Assembly: GCF_900116645.1 (NCBI RefSeq)
Contig: NZ_FPBO01000010.1
Span: forward strand, 62,001-126,000
Source: Pseudoduganella namucuonensis
Lineage (GTDB): Bacteria > Pseudomonadota > Gammaproteobacteria > Burkholderiales > Burkholderiaceae_D
Reading direction: 5' to 3'
DNA length: 64,000 nucleotides
Part shown: one piece after another, positions 16,940 to 25,857 of the stretch
How positions within the stretch are numbered: position 1 is the first letter of the stretch
How the letters are laid out: every line of letters begins with the position of its first letter
The notes under the pieces: generated by a model
Database searches by the model: none
What the model saw: the letters and a program-made list of their open reading frames with translations, nothing else
Told to the model about the DNA's origin: nothing
Position numbers and translations under genes: made by a program

Positions 16940-17302
16940 ATGACACAGGCATGGGTAGTGCTCACGCGCCCGGACGGCCGCGACGTCCCGGCGCCGACCG
17001 AGGCGCAGCTCGCGGCGGCGCTGGCCGAGGTCTACAGCGGCGCGGCGCGCTCGCCGGACGGCGGTCCCGGCAGCACGGTGTTGCGCTTTGGCTACGACGA
17101 CGGCCTGATGTACGAGGTGGAGGTGGCCAGCGGCGGCGACATCTGTTTCGCCGAGTGGTCGGACCGCGATTGCGAGATCGCGCTGGCCGGCCCGCGCAGG
17201 ATGGCCGGCGCACCGCAGGCCGAGGCGCTGCAGCTATGGAAATGGCTGGCGCAGCGCCAGGTCGCCAAGATCCGCAACCAGGCCTGGCAGTCCGGGGGCT
17301 AG
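16940..17302 (+). CDS. Conserved-looking small protein of unknown function
   Basis: 120 residues, soluble, no signal peptide. It begins MTQAWVVLTRPDGRDVPAP and ends with a helix containing LWKWLAQRQVAKIRNQAWQ. The middle is predicted beta strand (VLRFGYDDGLMYEVEVASGGDICFAEW). I do not recognise the family. ATG at 16940 is preferred over TTG at 16922 because GGGGAG lies 6 bases before it. A TACAAT -10-like box at 16853-16858 may be its promoter. It converges with the UspA gene with a 14-base gap. Confidence 0.65.
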   Translation: MTQAWVVLTRPDGRDVPAPTEAQLAAALAEVYSGAARSPDGGPGSTVLRFGYDDGLMYEVEVASGGDICFAEWSDRDCEIALAGPRRMAGAPQAEALQLWKWLAQRQVAKIRNQAWQSGG

Positions 17303-17316
17303 CCGGCCGCGCGCCG

Positions 17317-18198
17317 CTAATGCGCCATGAACACCGGCACCGTCATGCTCTCCAGCACGGTGCGGGTGGCGCCGCCCAGCAGCGTTTCGCGGAAGCGCGA
17401 ATGCCCGTAGGCCCCCAGCACCATCAGGTCGCACTCCTGCTCGGCCGCCAGCGACAGCAGCGCCTCGCCGGTGCCCGACGGCCGTTTCAGCACGCCGCTG
17501 CGCTGCGTCTGCCGCACCAGGATGACGGCGTCGACGCCGTGGCGCGCCAGGTATTGCAGCAGGTCCGCGCCGGGCGACTCGCCGTGCAGCGCCTTTTCCG
17601 TGTCCGGGTCGAACACCGCGATCCACACCGCGTCGGCCCGCTTCAACAGCGGCAGCGCGTCGCTGACGGCGCGCGCGGCCTCCTTGCTGGCGTTCCAGGC
17701 CACCAGCACGCGCCGCGCCGGCGCGTGCTGGCCGCCGGCCGGCCGCGGCGGGCCCGCGTAGGGCACCACCAGCACCGGCCGCCCCGAGTTGGTCAGCACC
17801 TGGGCCGGGAATTCGCTGCCGGCCGAGGTCGACATATGCTCCGGGTCGGCCTGGCCGATCACCACCAGGTCGGCGTGGCGCGCGAGCAGGCTCAGGCCGG
17901 CGCCGGGATCGTCGTCCACCACGCGTTGTTCCAGCGATTGCAGGCCCAGCCGCTGCACCAGCGGCGCGAACTGCTCCAGCGAGCGGTTGGCGCGCTCGCG
18001 CAGGAAGTTCAGGTGCAGCGCCAGGTTGGGGTCCTGCTCGTCGAGGATGGCGTTCTGGTACAGCGCGCGGGAAATGCCCGTCATCGCCACGCCCAGCAGG
18101 TGGCCGTCGTCCAGCAGGGCGAGTTCGACGGCATAGCGGATGCGCTCGGCGACGCGCGGGGCGTCGTCGACGTGCACCAGGATGGATCGGTAGGACAT
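17317..18198 (-). CDS. Universal stress protein, tandem UspA domains
   Basis: 293 residues with two UspA folds. The first (about 1-140) starts MSYRSILVHVDDAPRVAERIRYAVELA; the second (about 150-293) ends with the ATP-binding-type motif GAYGHSRFRETLLGGATRTVLESMTVPVFMAH, which fits GxxGxnGx9GSvS-like ATP-binding Usps. Double-domain Usps act in general stress survival and hypoxia in many proteobacteria. The start at 18198 has GGGAG 7 bases upstream. No operon partner; the next minus-strand gene upstream is the DksA-like protein, 92 bases away. Confidence 0.9.
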   Translation of the reverse strand: MSYRSILVHVDDAPRVAERIRYAVELALLDDGHLLGVAMTGISRALYQNAILDEQDPNLALHLNFLRERANRSLEQFAPLVQRLGLQSLEQRVVDDDPGAGLSLLARHADLVVIGQADPEHMSTSAGSEFPAQVLTNSGRPVLVVPYAGPPRPAGGQHAPARRVLVAWNASKEAARAVSDALPLLKRADAVWIAVFDPDTEKALHGESPGADLLQYLARHGVDAVILVRQTQRSGVLKRPSGTGEALLSLAAEQECDLMVLGAYGHSRFRETLLGGATRTVLESMTVPVFMAH

Positions 18199-18290
18199 GC
18201 TGCGCTCCCGGCGAGTGGGCCTGGCTTGATTATAGGCCCGCGCGGCGCCCGGCGGGCACACGGTAGCGGAAGGCGGGACGGGCGGCGGCG

Positions 18291-18656
18291 TCAGCGGGGA
18301 GGGCGGCCGGCGCGTTCCAGCCGTGTCTGGCAGGCGATGCAGAGCACCGCGTCCGGACGCGCCTGCAGGCGCGAGTAGCCGATGTCGCCGCCGCAGCTCT
18401 CGCACTCGCCATAGCCGCCGTCGTCGAACTTGGCCAGCGCGTGCTTGAGCGCGCGCAACTGGGCCAGCTGGTGGCCGGCCGTTTCCTGCTGCAGCTGGTT
18501 CATGGTGCGGTTGCTGGCGCTGTCGGCCGGCGAGGTCTCCACCTCCTCGACCGCCGGCCCGACGCCGGCGGCGGCCAGCTGTGCCTGCAGCTCTTGCGCG
18601 CGCTGTTCCAGCGCGGCGCGCAGGGCCGCCAGTTCCGATGTGTTCAATCCGTTCAT
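18291..18656 (-). CDS. TraR/DksA family zinc-finger protein
   Basis: 121 residues. N-terminal coiled coil (about 5-75) and a C-terminal zinc finger CESC-N17-CIAC (about 88-112), the TraR/DksA layout. DksA-type proteins bind the RNA polymerase secondary channel and adjust transcription, often with ppGpp. The acidic tip of the coiled coil needed for DksA activity is not obvious, so it may be a DksA-like paralogue. I chose ATG at 18656, 7 bases after GAGGAG; ATG 18662 lies only 1-2 bases after the site. Upstream lie two unknown genes on the same strand, 55 bases away. Confidence 0.88.
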   Translation of the reverse strand: MNGLNTSELAALRAALEQRAQELQAQLAAAGVGPAVEEVETSPADSASNRTMNQLQQETAGHQLAQLRALKHALAKFDDGGYGECESCGGDIGYSRLQARPDAVLCIACQTRLERAGRPPR

Positions 18657-18711
18657 CGCCATGCTCCTCTTCCCGTCATGGTAGAGGAGAGTGCGGCGCG
18701 CACGATTGAAA

Positions 18712-19155
18712 TTATGCGCGGTCCTCCTTGACGCGGGCGAAATGGTCGCGCAAGTCGCGCACCGCGGCGGGCAGCTTCTCCGGCTTGCCGGCCGCGATCG
18801 CGGCGGCCAGCCCCAGCACGCCGGCGGCGACGCCTGCCAGGTCCTGCGCCAGCGCGGCGTGGCGGATGCGGCGCCGCGCCACGGCGGCCAGGTCCAGCAA
18901 GTCCTGGCGCGCCGTGCCCAGCCCGGCGGCGGCCAGCCGCGCGGCCTGCACATACAGGCCGTTGGCGTGCTGGCGCAGTTCCACCTCCTGGTCGAACAGG
19001 GCCTGGGCGGCGTCGTGGCCGAGGCCCGGCCCCGGCGCGCCGCCGGGCGGATGCTCGCGGATGGCCTTCATGATGCGCGCGTGCAGCTCGTCGGCGCAGG
19101 CGGAAATGCTGTCGGCCAGGGTGGCGATGTCGCCGGCGCTCAAGACCTCTGTCAT
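18712..19155 (-). CDS. Helical protein of unknown function, paired with a lipoprotein
   Basis: 147 residues, all-helical by composition (MTEVLSAGDIATLADSISACADELHARIMKAI), soluble, no signal peptide, Ala-rich second half. Family unknown. Its ATG overlaps the stop of the upstream lipoprotein gene by 4 bases, with GGAG 7 bases before it, so the two are translationally coupled. It is probably a cytoplasmic or peripheral partner of that lipoprotein. Confidence 0.65.
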   Translation of the reverse strand: MTEVLSAGDIATLADSISACADELHARIMKAIREHPPGGAPGPGLGHDAAQALFDQEVELRQHANGLYVQAARLAAAGLGTARQDLLDLAAVARRRIRHAALAQDLAGVAAGVLGLAAAIAAGKPEKLPAAVRDLRDHFARVKEDRA

Positions 19156-20015
19156 GGCAGTTCTCCAGTCGCAATGGATGGTTCCAGCGCCAGGGCGGCG
19201 CCCCGCAGGTGGCGGTGGGCGCCGGCCACGGCGACGCGCGCGCCGGCATCGGCGGGCCGGTCCAGGTGCGCCAGCAGGGTCCGGTGGGCGTCCGCCACGG
19301 CGGCCACGTGCTTGGCCGCCAGCGTGTGGCGCAGGCCGATCAGCCGGTATTCGCTGGCCTTGGCCTGGCGGTGGGACTTGGCCAGCGCCGCCAGCAGGCG
19401 CTCGCGCGGCGTGTCGGCGTAGGGGATTTCCACGTCCAGCATGCCCAGCACCATGTCGCGCTCGTTGTCGCTGCTGCCGTCGTAATAGCGCAGCAACAGC
19501 TGCATCGCCTCCAGCAGCGCCGCCACCTGCTCGCCGCCGTCGCGCACCATGGCCCGCGCGGCGCGCTCCTGGTAGGGCTCGGTGAAGGCGCGCGCCAGCA
19601 GCCGCGTCAGGCCGACATGGGCGTTGACGTGGCGGTCGGTGAGCCCGGTGCCGGGCAGGGCCTTGACGCCCGCGCCCAGTTCCTGCAGCGGCCGGTCCAG
19701 GCTGAAGCGCTCGCCGTCGGCCAGCGCGGCCAGCGTCCGCAGGTAGAGCGCCAGGGTGTCGTGGATGGCCATGAAATCGGCGTGGGCGGCGCGCCGCTGC
19801 GCGTCGGCGGCGCGCTCGCGCTGGTCGGCGCCGGGCGACAGGTAGGGGCGCAGGCGCGGATAGGTTTCGCGGAAGCGCTGGGTCAGGTCCGCGTAGCCGC
19901 CCAGCCTGGACGACTCGGCGGCGAACTCGCGCACCTCGCGCAGGCGGGGATTGCTGGCGCAGCCGCACAGGACGGCGGCCAGCAGCGCGGCCGCCAGTGG
20001 TCTCGGCAATCTCAT
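19152..20015 (-). CDS. Lipoprotein of unknown function, all-helical
   Basis: 287 residues. Lipoprotein signal with lipobox LCG-C19. The mature protein is predicted mostly helical with many Arg/Ala and conserved-looking segments (FAAESSRLGGYADLTQRFRETYPR; YYDGSSDNERDMVLGMLDVEIPY). The family is not known to me. A strong site (GAGGAGAGG) precedes the ATG, and the stop overlaps the start of the 147-residue gene. The final 50 residues resemble the C-terminal helices of the partner in Ala/Arg/His content. Confidence 0.7.
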   Translation of the reverse strand: MRLPRPLAAALLAAVLCGCASNPRLREVREFAAESSRLGGYADLTQRFRETYPRLRPYLSPGADQRERAADAQRRAAHADFMAIHDTLALYLRTLAALADGERFSLDRPLQELGAGVKALPGTGLTDRHVNAHVGLTRLLARAFTEPYQERAARAMVRDGGEQVAALLEAMQLLLRYYDGSSDNERDMVLGMLDVEIPYADTPRERLLAALAKSHRQAKASEYRLIGLRHTLAAKHVAAVADAHRTLLAHLDRPADAGARVAVAGAHRHLRGAALALEPSIATGELP

Positions 20016-20086
20016 GGTCCTCTCCTCGACGGGTGAGGACTTATCTTGCTCCACGTAAATCCGGCTGATCTTGCGCCGGCGCAAGA

Positions 20087-20857
20087 TCAGCGCGGCAGCC
20101 AGCCCAGTCCGGCGGCGGTGCCGGCGAGCGGCTGATATTCGCAGCCGACGTGGCCGTCGTAGCCCAGCTCGTCGAGCAGCTTGAACAGGAAGGGATAGTT
20201 GATCTCGCCGGTGCCGGGCTCGTGGCGGCCGGGCGTGTCGGCCAGTTGCAGGTGGCCGATCAGCGGCAGGTTGGCGCGGATGGTGTTGGCCAGCTCGCCC
20301 TCGGCGCGCTGCATGTGGTAGATGTCGTACTGCAGGAGGATGTTGGGGCGGGCGCAATCCGCGATGACAGCTAGCGCCTGGCGGCTGCCGTTCAGGAAAT
20401 AGCCCGGCATGTCGTAGGCGTTGATCGGTTCGATCATGACGGCGATGCCGTGTTCGTGGCAGCGGTCGGCGGCGTATTGGAGGTTGGCGACATAGGTCTC
20501 GCGGGCGCGTTCCGGCGCCAGGCCGCCGGGCATGAAGCCGGCCATGCAATGCAGGCGCGGCGCGCCCAGGTCCGTCGCGTACTCGATGGCCAGCCGCACG
20601 CCGTCCTGGAACTCGTCCGCGCGGCGGGGATCGCAGGCCATGCCGCGGTCGCCGGCCGCCCAGTCGCCGGGCGGCATATTGTGCAACACCAGGCGCAGCT
20701 GGTGGCGGCGCAGGCGCTCGGCGATCCGCTCCGACTCGTAAGCGTAGGGAAACAGGAATTCGACGGCCTCGAACCCCGCCTCCCTGGCGGCGGCGAAGCG
20801 GTCCAGGAACGGCAGTTCGGTGAACAGCATCGACAGATTGGCGGCGAATTTAGGCAT
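20087..20857 (-). CDS. hyi: Hydroxypyruvate isomerase family protein
   Basis: 256 residues, a TIM-barrel sugar isomerase of the Hyi/OtnI family (usual length about 258). It has the start MPKFAANLSMLFTELPFLDRFAAA, the metal-site region MIEPINAYDMPGYFL, QYDIYHMQR, IGHLQLADTPGRHEPGTGEINY and the end VGCEYQPL. It interconverts hydroxypyruvate and tartronate semialdehyde (glyoxylate/glycerate route), or acts on 2-oxo-tetronates in OtnI-type proteins. No glyoxylate carboligase or tartronate reductase lies in the window, so the substrate is open. Confidence 0.9.
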   Translation of the reverse strand: MPKFAANLSMLFTELPFLDRFAAAREAGFEAVEFLFPYAYESERIAERLRRHQLRLVLHNMPPGDWAAGDRGMACDPRRADEFQDGVRLAIEYATDLGAPRLHCMAGFMPGGLAPERARETYVANLQYAADRCHEHGIAVMIEPINAYDMPGYFLNGSRQALAVIADCARPNILLQYDIYHMQRAEGELANTIRANLPLIGHLQLADTPGRHEPGTGEINYPFLFKLLDELGYDGHVGCEYQPLAGTAAGLGWLPR

Positions 20858-20955
20858 GGCTCCCCCGGCGGGCTAACAAGACAGGCCGACATGCTAATCC
20901 AAAACGCCCTCAAACGCAGCCCGCCGCCAAATTACCCCAGGGGTAAATCCCAAAG

Positions 20956-20999
20956 CGCCCAGGGCTATTTTTCCCGCGGAGCAAAAATGGCCCTGGGCG
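20956..20999. repeat. CCCAGGGCTATTTTT hairpin, copy A
   Basis: The arms 20956-20972 and 20983-20999 (CGCCCAGGGCTATTTTT against AAAAATGGCCCTGGGCG) pair fully, with one G-U pair. TTTT follows on the plus strand. Closely similar hairpins occur at 21071 and 42958. It lies between the hyi promoter region and the RhlE gene. Confidence 0.7.
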
Positions 21000-21070
21000 G
21001 TTTTCGTGGTTTTTCAACGCGGGGGCGGGGGACGCGGGGGCGTCGCGGGTAGGAACGGGGGCGGGACGTG

Positions 21071-21125
21071 AAAATGGCCCTGGGCCGATATTTCCGCTCG
21101 GGAAAATCAGCCCAGGGCCATTTTT
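21071..21125. repeat. CCCAGGGC(C/T)ATTTT hairpin, copy B; probable rhlE terminator
   Basis: Perfect 15-bp arms (AAAATGGCCCTGGGC 21071-21085, complement 21110-21124) with a 24-base loop. It lies 15 bases after the RhlE stop. On the minus strand the stem ends in TTTTC, so it can terminate that gene. Confidence 0.7.
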
Positions 21126-21139
21126 AGGGGGGGGCCGGG

Positions 21140-22576
21140 TTAGCGGCCGCGACCGCCGGAGCGGTGGGGTGGGGCCGAACGGGGGGCGTTGCGGTTGCCG
21201 CCCGGCGCCGCCGGGGCGCGGCCCGCGCCGCCGCCACCGCCGCCGCCAGCGCCGCCGCCACCGCCGGTCGCGCTGCGGGGCTTGGCGGCCGCCGTCGCGC
21301 CACCGCCGCCGGCGGGCTTGCCGCGGCCATTGCCACCACCGCCGCCTCCGCCGCCACCCTGGCGCGGGTTGCGGTGCTGGCCGCCGCCGCTGCGCAGCTG
21401 GATCGGCTGGGCGCGCGCGTTCGGGTCCGGCTCGAAGCCGGGGATGACTTCACGCGGCAAGCTCTGCTTGATCAGCTTTTCGATGTCCTTCAGCATGGTG
21501 TGCTCGTCCACGCACACCAGCGACACCGCCTCGCCCGTGGCGCCGGCGCGGCCGGTGCGGCCGATGCGGTGCACATAGTCTTCCGGCACGTTCGGCAGGT
21601 CGTAGTTGACCACGTGCGGCAGCTGGTCGATGTCGATGCCGCGGGCGGCGATGTCGGTGGCCACCAGCACCTGCAGCGTGCCGTCCTTGAACTCGGCCAG
21701 CGCGCGGGTGCGCGCGGTCTGGCTCTTGTTGCCGTGGATGGCCATGGCGCCGATGCCGTCCGCGCCCAGTTGCTCGACCAGCTTGTTGGCGCCGTGCTTG
21801 GTGCGCGTGAACACCAGCACCTGCGTCCATTTGTGCGTGCGGATCAGGTGCGACAGCATCGGGTGCTTCTTGTCGCGGTCGACCGGGTGGATCTTCTGGG
21901 CGATGATCTCCACCGCCGAGTTGCGGCGCGCCACCTCGATCATGGCCGGGTTGTTCAGCAGGCCGTCGGCCAGCGCCTTGATCTCGTCCGAGAAGGTGGC
22001 CGAGAACAGCAGGTTCTGGCGCTTGGGCGGCAGCGCCGCCAGCACCTTCTTGATGTCGCGGATGAAGCCCATGTCCAGCATGCGGTCGGCCTCGTCCAGG
22101 ATCAGGATCTCGACCTTGCTCAGGTCGACGGTCTTTTGCATCATGTGGTCGAGCAGGCGGCCCGGCGTGGCGACCAGGATGTCGACGCCGTGGCGCAGCA
22201 GCTTGATCTGCGGGTTGATGCCGACCCCGCCGAAAATCACGGCCGAGTTCAGCTTCGTGTATTTGCCGTACACGCGCACGCTTTCCTCGACCTGGGCCGC
22301 CAGCTCGCGCGTCGGCGTCAGGATCAGGGCACGGATCGGCCGCGCCGAGGTCGTGTTGCCCAGCTTGGCGCCGTTGGCGTCGGTGGACAGGCGGTGCAGG
22401 ATGGGCAGCGTGAAGCCGGCCGTCTTGCCCGTGCCGGTTTGTGCGCCGGCGAGCAGATCACCACCGTTCAGCACGGCGGGAATCGCTTGCGTCTGGATCG
22501 GAGTGGGCGTGGTGTAACCGGTTTCGGCAACCGCGCGGACAATCGCGTCAGACAGACCAAGTGTGGAAAATGACAT
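21140..22576 (-). CDS. rhlE: DEAD-box RNA helicase, RhlE type
   Basis: 478 residues. Q-motif and motif I (AQTGTGKT), [19 protein letters not shown] box [14 protein letters not shown] (LLFSATFS), and the C-terminal motifs [12 protein letters not shown] and [10 protein letters not shown] are all intact. The tail from about 385 to 478 is Gly/Arg/Pro-rich with poly-Gly runs, an RGG-like disordered RNA-binding tail. ATP-dependent RNA unwinding, probably in ribosome biogenesis or mRNA turnover, often cold-induced. The GC-triplet repeats at 21190-21360 only encode this tail. It ends in front of palindrome copy B. Confidence 0.93.
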   Translation of the reverse strand: MSFSTLGLSDAIVRAVAETGYTTPTPIQTQAIPAVLNGGDLLAGAQTGTGKTAGFTLPILHRLSTDANGAKLGNTTSARPIRALILTPTRELAAQVEESVRVYGKYTKLNSAVIFGGVGINPQIKLLRHGVDILVATPGRLLDHMMQKTVDLSKVEILILDEADRMLDMGFIRDIKKVLAALPPKRQNLLFSATFSDEIKALADGLLNNPAMIEVARRNSAVEIIAQKIHPVDRDKKHPMLSHLIRTHKWTQVLVFTRTKHGANKLVEQLGADGIGAMAIHGNKSQTARTRALAEFKDGTLQVLVATDIAARGIDIDQLPHVVNYDLPNVPEDYVHRIGRTGRAGATGEAVSLVCVDEHTMLKDIEKLIKQSLPREVIPGFEPDPNARAQPIQLRSGGGQHRNPRQGGGGGGGGGNGRGKPAGGGGATAAAKPRSATGGGGGAGGGGGGGAGRAPAAPGGNRNAPRSAPPHRSGGRGR

Positions 22577-22720
22577 ATTAACTTTTGGTTAAGATCAAGC
22601 CAGGGCCGGATGGGCTGACGGGCTTATCGGTTTGCTAAGGGGAGCGGCGATAGACTGTTGATGGTGCCGCTAATCGGGGAGTATAGCAGCCATTTCGCGA
22701 ATCTATTGCGACGTGGAAAC

Positions 22721-22746
22721 TAAAAAGGGGCGGTCGCCCCTTTTAT
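22721..22746 (-). terminator. Intrinsic terminator of suhB
   Basis: The stem AAAAGGGGCG/CGCCCCTTTT has a tiny loop. On the minus strand it is followed by TTTTTAG, and on the plus strand by TTTTATTTT. It lies about 50 bases after the suhB stop and ahead of the rhlE promoter. Confidence 0.8.
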
Positions 22747-22795
22747 TTTGTAACAAAGTTACCGATACTCGGGTAATCTTTGCAACTTGATATCG

Positions 22796-23587
22796 TTACG
22801 CGAACTCGGCCAGCAGGCCGATCATCTGGCCGAACACCTTCGGGCTGCCGGCGATGACGTTGCCTTTGTGCAGGTAGTTCGATTCGCCGTTGAACTCGGC
22901 GATGATGCCGCCGGCCTCCGACACCAGCAGCGCGCCGGCCGCGATGTCCCACGGCTGCAGGCCCTTCTCGTAGAAGCCGTCCAGGCGGCCGCAAGCCACG
23001 TAGGCCAGGTCCAACGCGGCGGAGCCGGCGCGGCGCACGCCCTGGCTGCGCTCGGCCATGATGCCGTACATCTTCAGGTATTCGTTCAGCGCGGACGGGC
23101 TGCCGGTCTTGTAGCCGGTGCCCAGCAGGGCCTTGCCGACGCGGTCCAGGTTGCCCACGCGGATGCGCTTCTCGTTCAGGTAGGCGCCGGCGCCCTTGGT
23201 GGCGGTGAACAGGTCGTTGCGCACCGGGTCGTAGACCAGGGCCTGGGTGATGACGCCGCGCTGCTGCAGCGCGATCGAGATCGCGTACTGGGGGAAGCCG
23301 TGCATGAAGTTGGTGGTGCCGTCCAGCGGATCGATGATCCACAGGTTCTCGATCTCGTCGTTCACATTGGCGGAAGCGCCCGATTCCTCGGCCAGGAAGC
23401 CATGGTCGGGATAGGCCTTGCTCAGCACCTCGATGATCGCCTGCTCGGCGGCCTGGTCGACGTCGGTGACGAAGTCGTTGTGCTGCTTTTCATTGACGAT
23501 CACGCGATCGAGGTCGAACGAGGCGCGGTTGATGACGGCGGCGCCGCGGCGGGCGGCTTTGATCGCCGTGTTGAGCATTGGGTGCAT
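22796..23587 (-). CDS. suhB: Inositol-1-monophosphatase, SuhB
   Basis: 263 residues, the family length. Metal-binding motifs of the lithium-sensitive phosphatases are present: residues around AEESG, IDPLDGTTNFMHG, and the C-terminal WDIAAGALLVSEAGG. SuhB hydrolyses inositol-1-phosphate in vitro, and in proteobacteria it also takes part in rRNA antitermination with NusA. The start MHPMLNTAIKAARRGA matches SuhB N-termini; longer in-frame starts add unmatched sequence. It is divergent from trmJ, an arrangement common in betaproteobacteria. Confidence 0.94.
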   Translation of the reverse strand: MHPMLNTAIKAARRGAAVINRASFDLDRVIVNEKQHNDFVTDVDQAAEQAIIEVLSKAYPDHGFLAEESGASANVNDEIENLWIIDPLDGTTNFMHGFPQYAISIALQQRGVITQALVYDPVRNDLFTATKGAGAYLNEKRIRVGNLDRVGKALLGTGYKTGSPSALNEYLKMYGIMAERSQGVRRAGSAALDLAYVACGRLDGFYEKGLQPWDIAAGALLVSEAGGIIAEFNGESNYLHKGNVIAGSPKVFGQMIGLLAEFA

Positions 23588-23764
23588 GAGAGCTTCCGTA
23601 AAAAGACGCCCGTGCCGCCGGGGCGCGTGGCTGCCCGGAGGGTTGGCGTGTGAACAAGTATGAGAAAGAGCGAGCGGGCGCCGGAAAATCGTTAGAATGC
23701 GGGGTTGGAAGCGGAGCTCCACCCACCCACACCATTTTCGCGCGCGCGAATTGCGCTATTTTAA

Positions 23765-24517
23765 ATGAACCTGCCCCAAAATACAGCGTCTATCTTTCAT
23801 CGGCTACGAATTATCCTGGTTGAAACTAGCCGGCCAGGCAATATTGGCTCGGTGGCAAGGGCGATGAAAACCATGGGATTCGGCGAACTGGTGCTGGTCA
23901 ATCCGCGCTTCGAGGGGGCCGTCGGGCACGAGGAGGCGGTGGCCTTCGCCAGCGGCGCGCAGGACATCCTGGCCGGCGCGCGCGTCGTCTCCAGCATGGC
24001 CGAGGCGCTGGAGGGCGTCAATTTCGCGGCGGCGGTGTCGGCCCGGCTGCGCGAATACTCGCCGCCGGTGCACACGCCGCGCGAGGTGGCCGAACTGGTG
24101 GCGGCCGACGGCGACCTGAGCGCCGCGCTGATCTTCGGCAACGAGCGCTTCGGCCTGCCCAACGAGATCGTGGAGCAATGCAACGCCTTGATCAACATCC
24201 CGGCCAACCCGGACTACTCGTCCTTGAACCTGGCGCAGGCGGCCCAGGTGCTGGTCTACGAATGCAGGATGGCGGCGCTGTCGGGCCAGCGCGCGGCCAG
24301 CGCGGTCGGCTTCCAGGGCGAGGCGGCCAGCCTGGCGCAGATCGAGGGCATGTACCAGCACCTGGAGCGGGCGCTGGTCGAGATCGGCTTCCTGGACGCG
24401 TCCAACCCGCGCAAGCTGATGCCGCGCCTGAAGCGCCTGTTTTCCCGCGCCAAGCTGGAAACGGAGGAGGTCAACATCCTGCGCGGCATCGCGCGCCACA
24501 TCATGGAGCGGAAGTAG
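23765..24517 (+). CDS. trmJ: tRNA (cytidine/uridine-2'-O-)-methyltransferase TrmJ
   Basis: 250 residues with a SPOUT fold. The N-terminal motif VETSRPGNIGSVARAMKTMG, the middle IFGNERFGLPNEI and the knot motif NPDYSSLNLAQAAQVL are diagnostic. It methylates position 32 of several tRNAs using S-adenosylmethionine. C-terminal helical extension (about 170-250) as in TrmJ. The first ATG used here lacks a clear ribosome binding site. It is divergent from suhB, and its stop abuts the stop of the next gene. Confidence 0.93.
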   Translation: MNLPQNTASIFHRLRIILVETSRPGNIGSVARAMKTMGFGELVLVNPRFEGAVGHEEAVAFASGAQDILAGARVVSSMAEALEGVNFAAAVSARLREYSPPVHTPREVAELVAADGDLSAALIFGNERFGLPNEIVEQCNALINIPANPDYSSLNLAQAAQVLVYECRMAALSGQRAASAVGFQGEAASLAQIEGMYQHLERALVEIGFLDASNPRKLMPRLKRLFSRAKLETEEVNILRGIARHIMERK

Positions 24518-25216
24518 TCAGTCCAACTCGAACGGCGCCGGGTGGCGCGCGTACAGCCGCTCCAGGATGGCGCGCTCGCGCCGCACGATGGTGTCCACGA
24601 ACTCCCGCGGCTTGCGCATGCGCTTGAAGGCGCTGAAGCCCCGCTCCAGGAATTGCTGCAGATTGCCCAGCCCGGCCAGCCGCGCGGGACGCCGCATCAG
24701 CACCAGCGTGCCGTGCAGCATGGGCACGCGCACCAGTTCGCTCAACGAGTCGCCCAGGGCCTGCACCAGGTCCAGCTGCCGCTCGCGGTCGGCGCGCTCC
24801 ATCGCCTCGCGGTAGGCTTCTATATAGTCGGCCTCGCCGAAGGCCGGTCCCAGCAGGCGCGCCATGGCCGTGTCCAGCCGCTCGGCCAGCGCGTCCAGCC
24901 GCATGGCCTCGGTGATGGTTTGCAGCGCGTCGGCCGGCAGCACCTTTTGCATGGTGGGCGCGATGCGCTCCAGGTCGGTGTCGCGCTGGCTCAGGTCGTG
25001 CGTGCCGTACAGTTCATCGAGGAAGAACATGACGGCCGCGTGGCTGTCGCGGTCGTCCAGCAGGTCGGCGTGGGTGGCGGCGAGGCGCCGGGACTGGAAG
25101 GTCTTCAGCGCCAGCCGGGCCGCGCGCAGCGCCGGATCGCCGCCGTCGGCCTGGCGTTCCAGCCTGGCCTCGCGCAAGCGCTGTTCAAGCGGACTCGGGT
25201 TGCTCTTTTTCTTCAT
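24518..25216 (-). CDS. Conserved protein of unknown function
   Basis: 232 residues, helical, soluble. It has a distinctive motif FFLDELYGTHDLSQRDTDLERI followed by MQKVLP, then LDALAERLD. I recall this pattern from uncharacterised betaproteobacterial proteins but cannot assign a function. The N-terminus is basic (MKKKSNPSPLEQRLREARLERQ). The start is uncertain: ATG at 25216 has only a weak purine stretch before it, and in-frame codons continue upstream to 25351. It directly abuts trmJ tail-to-tail with no room for a terminator. Confidence 0.75.
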   Translation of the reverse strand: MKKKSNPSPLEQRLREARLERQADGGDPALRAARLALKTFQSRRLAATHADLLDDRDSHAAVMFFLDELYGTHDLSQRDTDLERIAPTMQKVLPADALQTITEAMRLDALAERLDTAMARLLGPAFGEADYIEAYREAMERADRERQLDLVQALGDSLSELVRVPMLHGTLVLMRRPARLAGLGNLQQFLERGFSAFKRMRKPREFVDTIVRRERAILERLYARHPAPFELD

Positions 25217-25332
25217 AACCGGCTTTTTACCAGAACTCGCTAGACGGGGCGCTCTATTTTTATCGTCCGGACGTGCTATTCCATTGACGTACACTGAACG
25301 ACTACGATAAAAACGATGGGGGCTCCGCGGAC

Positions 25333-25857
25333 ATGGGCACACGCAGGTCATTCTTGAAATACGGCGTCGCCGGCGCGGCGCTGCTGGCCGCCGGCGGCGC
25401 GCTGTACCGCACGGCGGCGGGACCGTCCGCGCCCGGCCGCTACCTGCTGGACGGCGAGGCGCGCGCGGTGCTGGCCGCGATCGCGCCGGCCATCGTCGGT
25501 CCCATGCTGCCGTCCGGCGCGGCCGACCGCGCGGCGGCCGTGGCCCGCACGGTCGATGGCGTGCAACAGGCGATCGCCAGCCTGCCGCTGGCCACCCAGC
25601 GGGAGGTGCGCGACCTGTTCGGCCTGCTGGCGCTGGCGCCCGCGCGGCGCTTCCTGGCCGGCGTGCCGGCCGCCTGGGGCGAGGCGTCGGTGGCGCAGGT
25701 GTCGGCCTTCCTCCAGGACTGGCGCACCCACCGCCTGGCCATGCTGCAAACGGCCTACCACGCGCTGCACGACCTGGTGCTGGGCGCCTGGTACGCCGAT
25801 TCCTCCAGCTGGGCCGGCATCGGCTACGCCGGTCCGATCAAGGAGCTGAGCCAATGA
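25333..25857 (+). CDS. Tat-exported small subunit (gluconate 2-dehydrogenase subunit 3-like)
   Basis: 174 residues. The N-terminus MGTRRSFLKYGVAGAALLAAGG is a twin-arginine signal (RRSFLK). The mature part is helical with several Tyr/Trp near the C-terminus (ILHDLVLGAWYADSSSWAGIGY-like; GYAGPIKEL). This fits the small third subunit of periplasmic GMC-type dehydrogenases, which carries the flavin subunit through the Tat system. Its stop overlaps the start of the GMC gene by 4 bases, supporting a complex. Confidence 0.82.
   Translation: MGTRRSFLKYGVAGAALLAAGGALYRTAAGPSAPGRYLLDGEARAVLAAIAPAIVGPMLPSGAADRAAAVARTVDGVQQAIASLPLATQREVRDLFGLLALAPARRFLAGVPAAWGEASVAQVSAFLQDWRTHRLAMLQTAYHALHDLVLGAWYADSSSWAGIGYAGPIKELSQ

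Noticed and set aside
21190..21370. GC-triplet tandem repeats as a possible repeat element
   Set aside because: They encode the poly-Gly/RGG tail of the RhlE helicase in frame, and need no other explanation.
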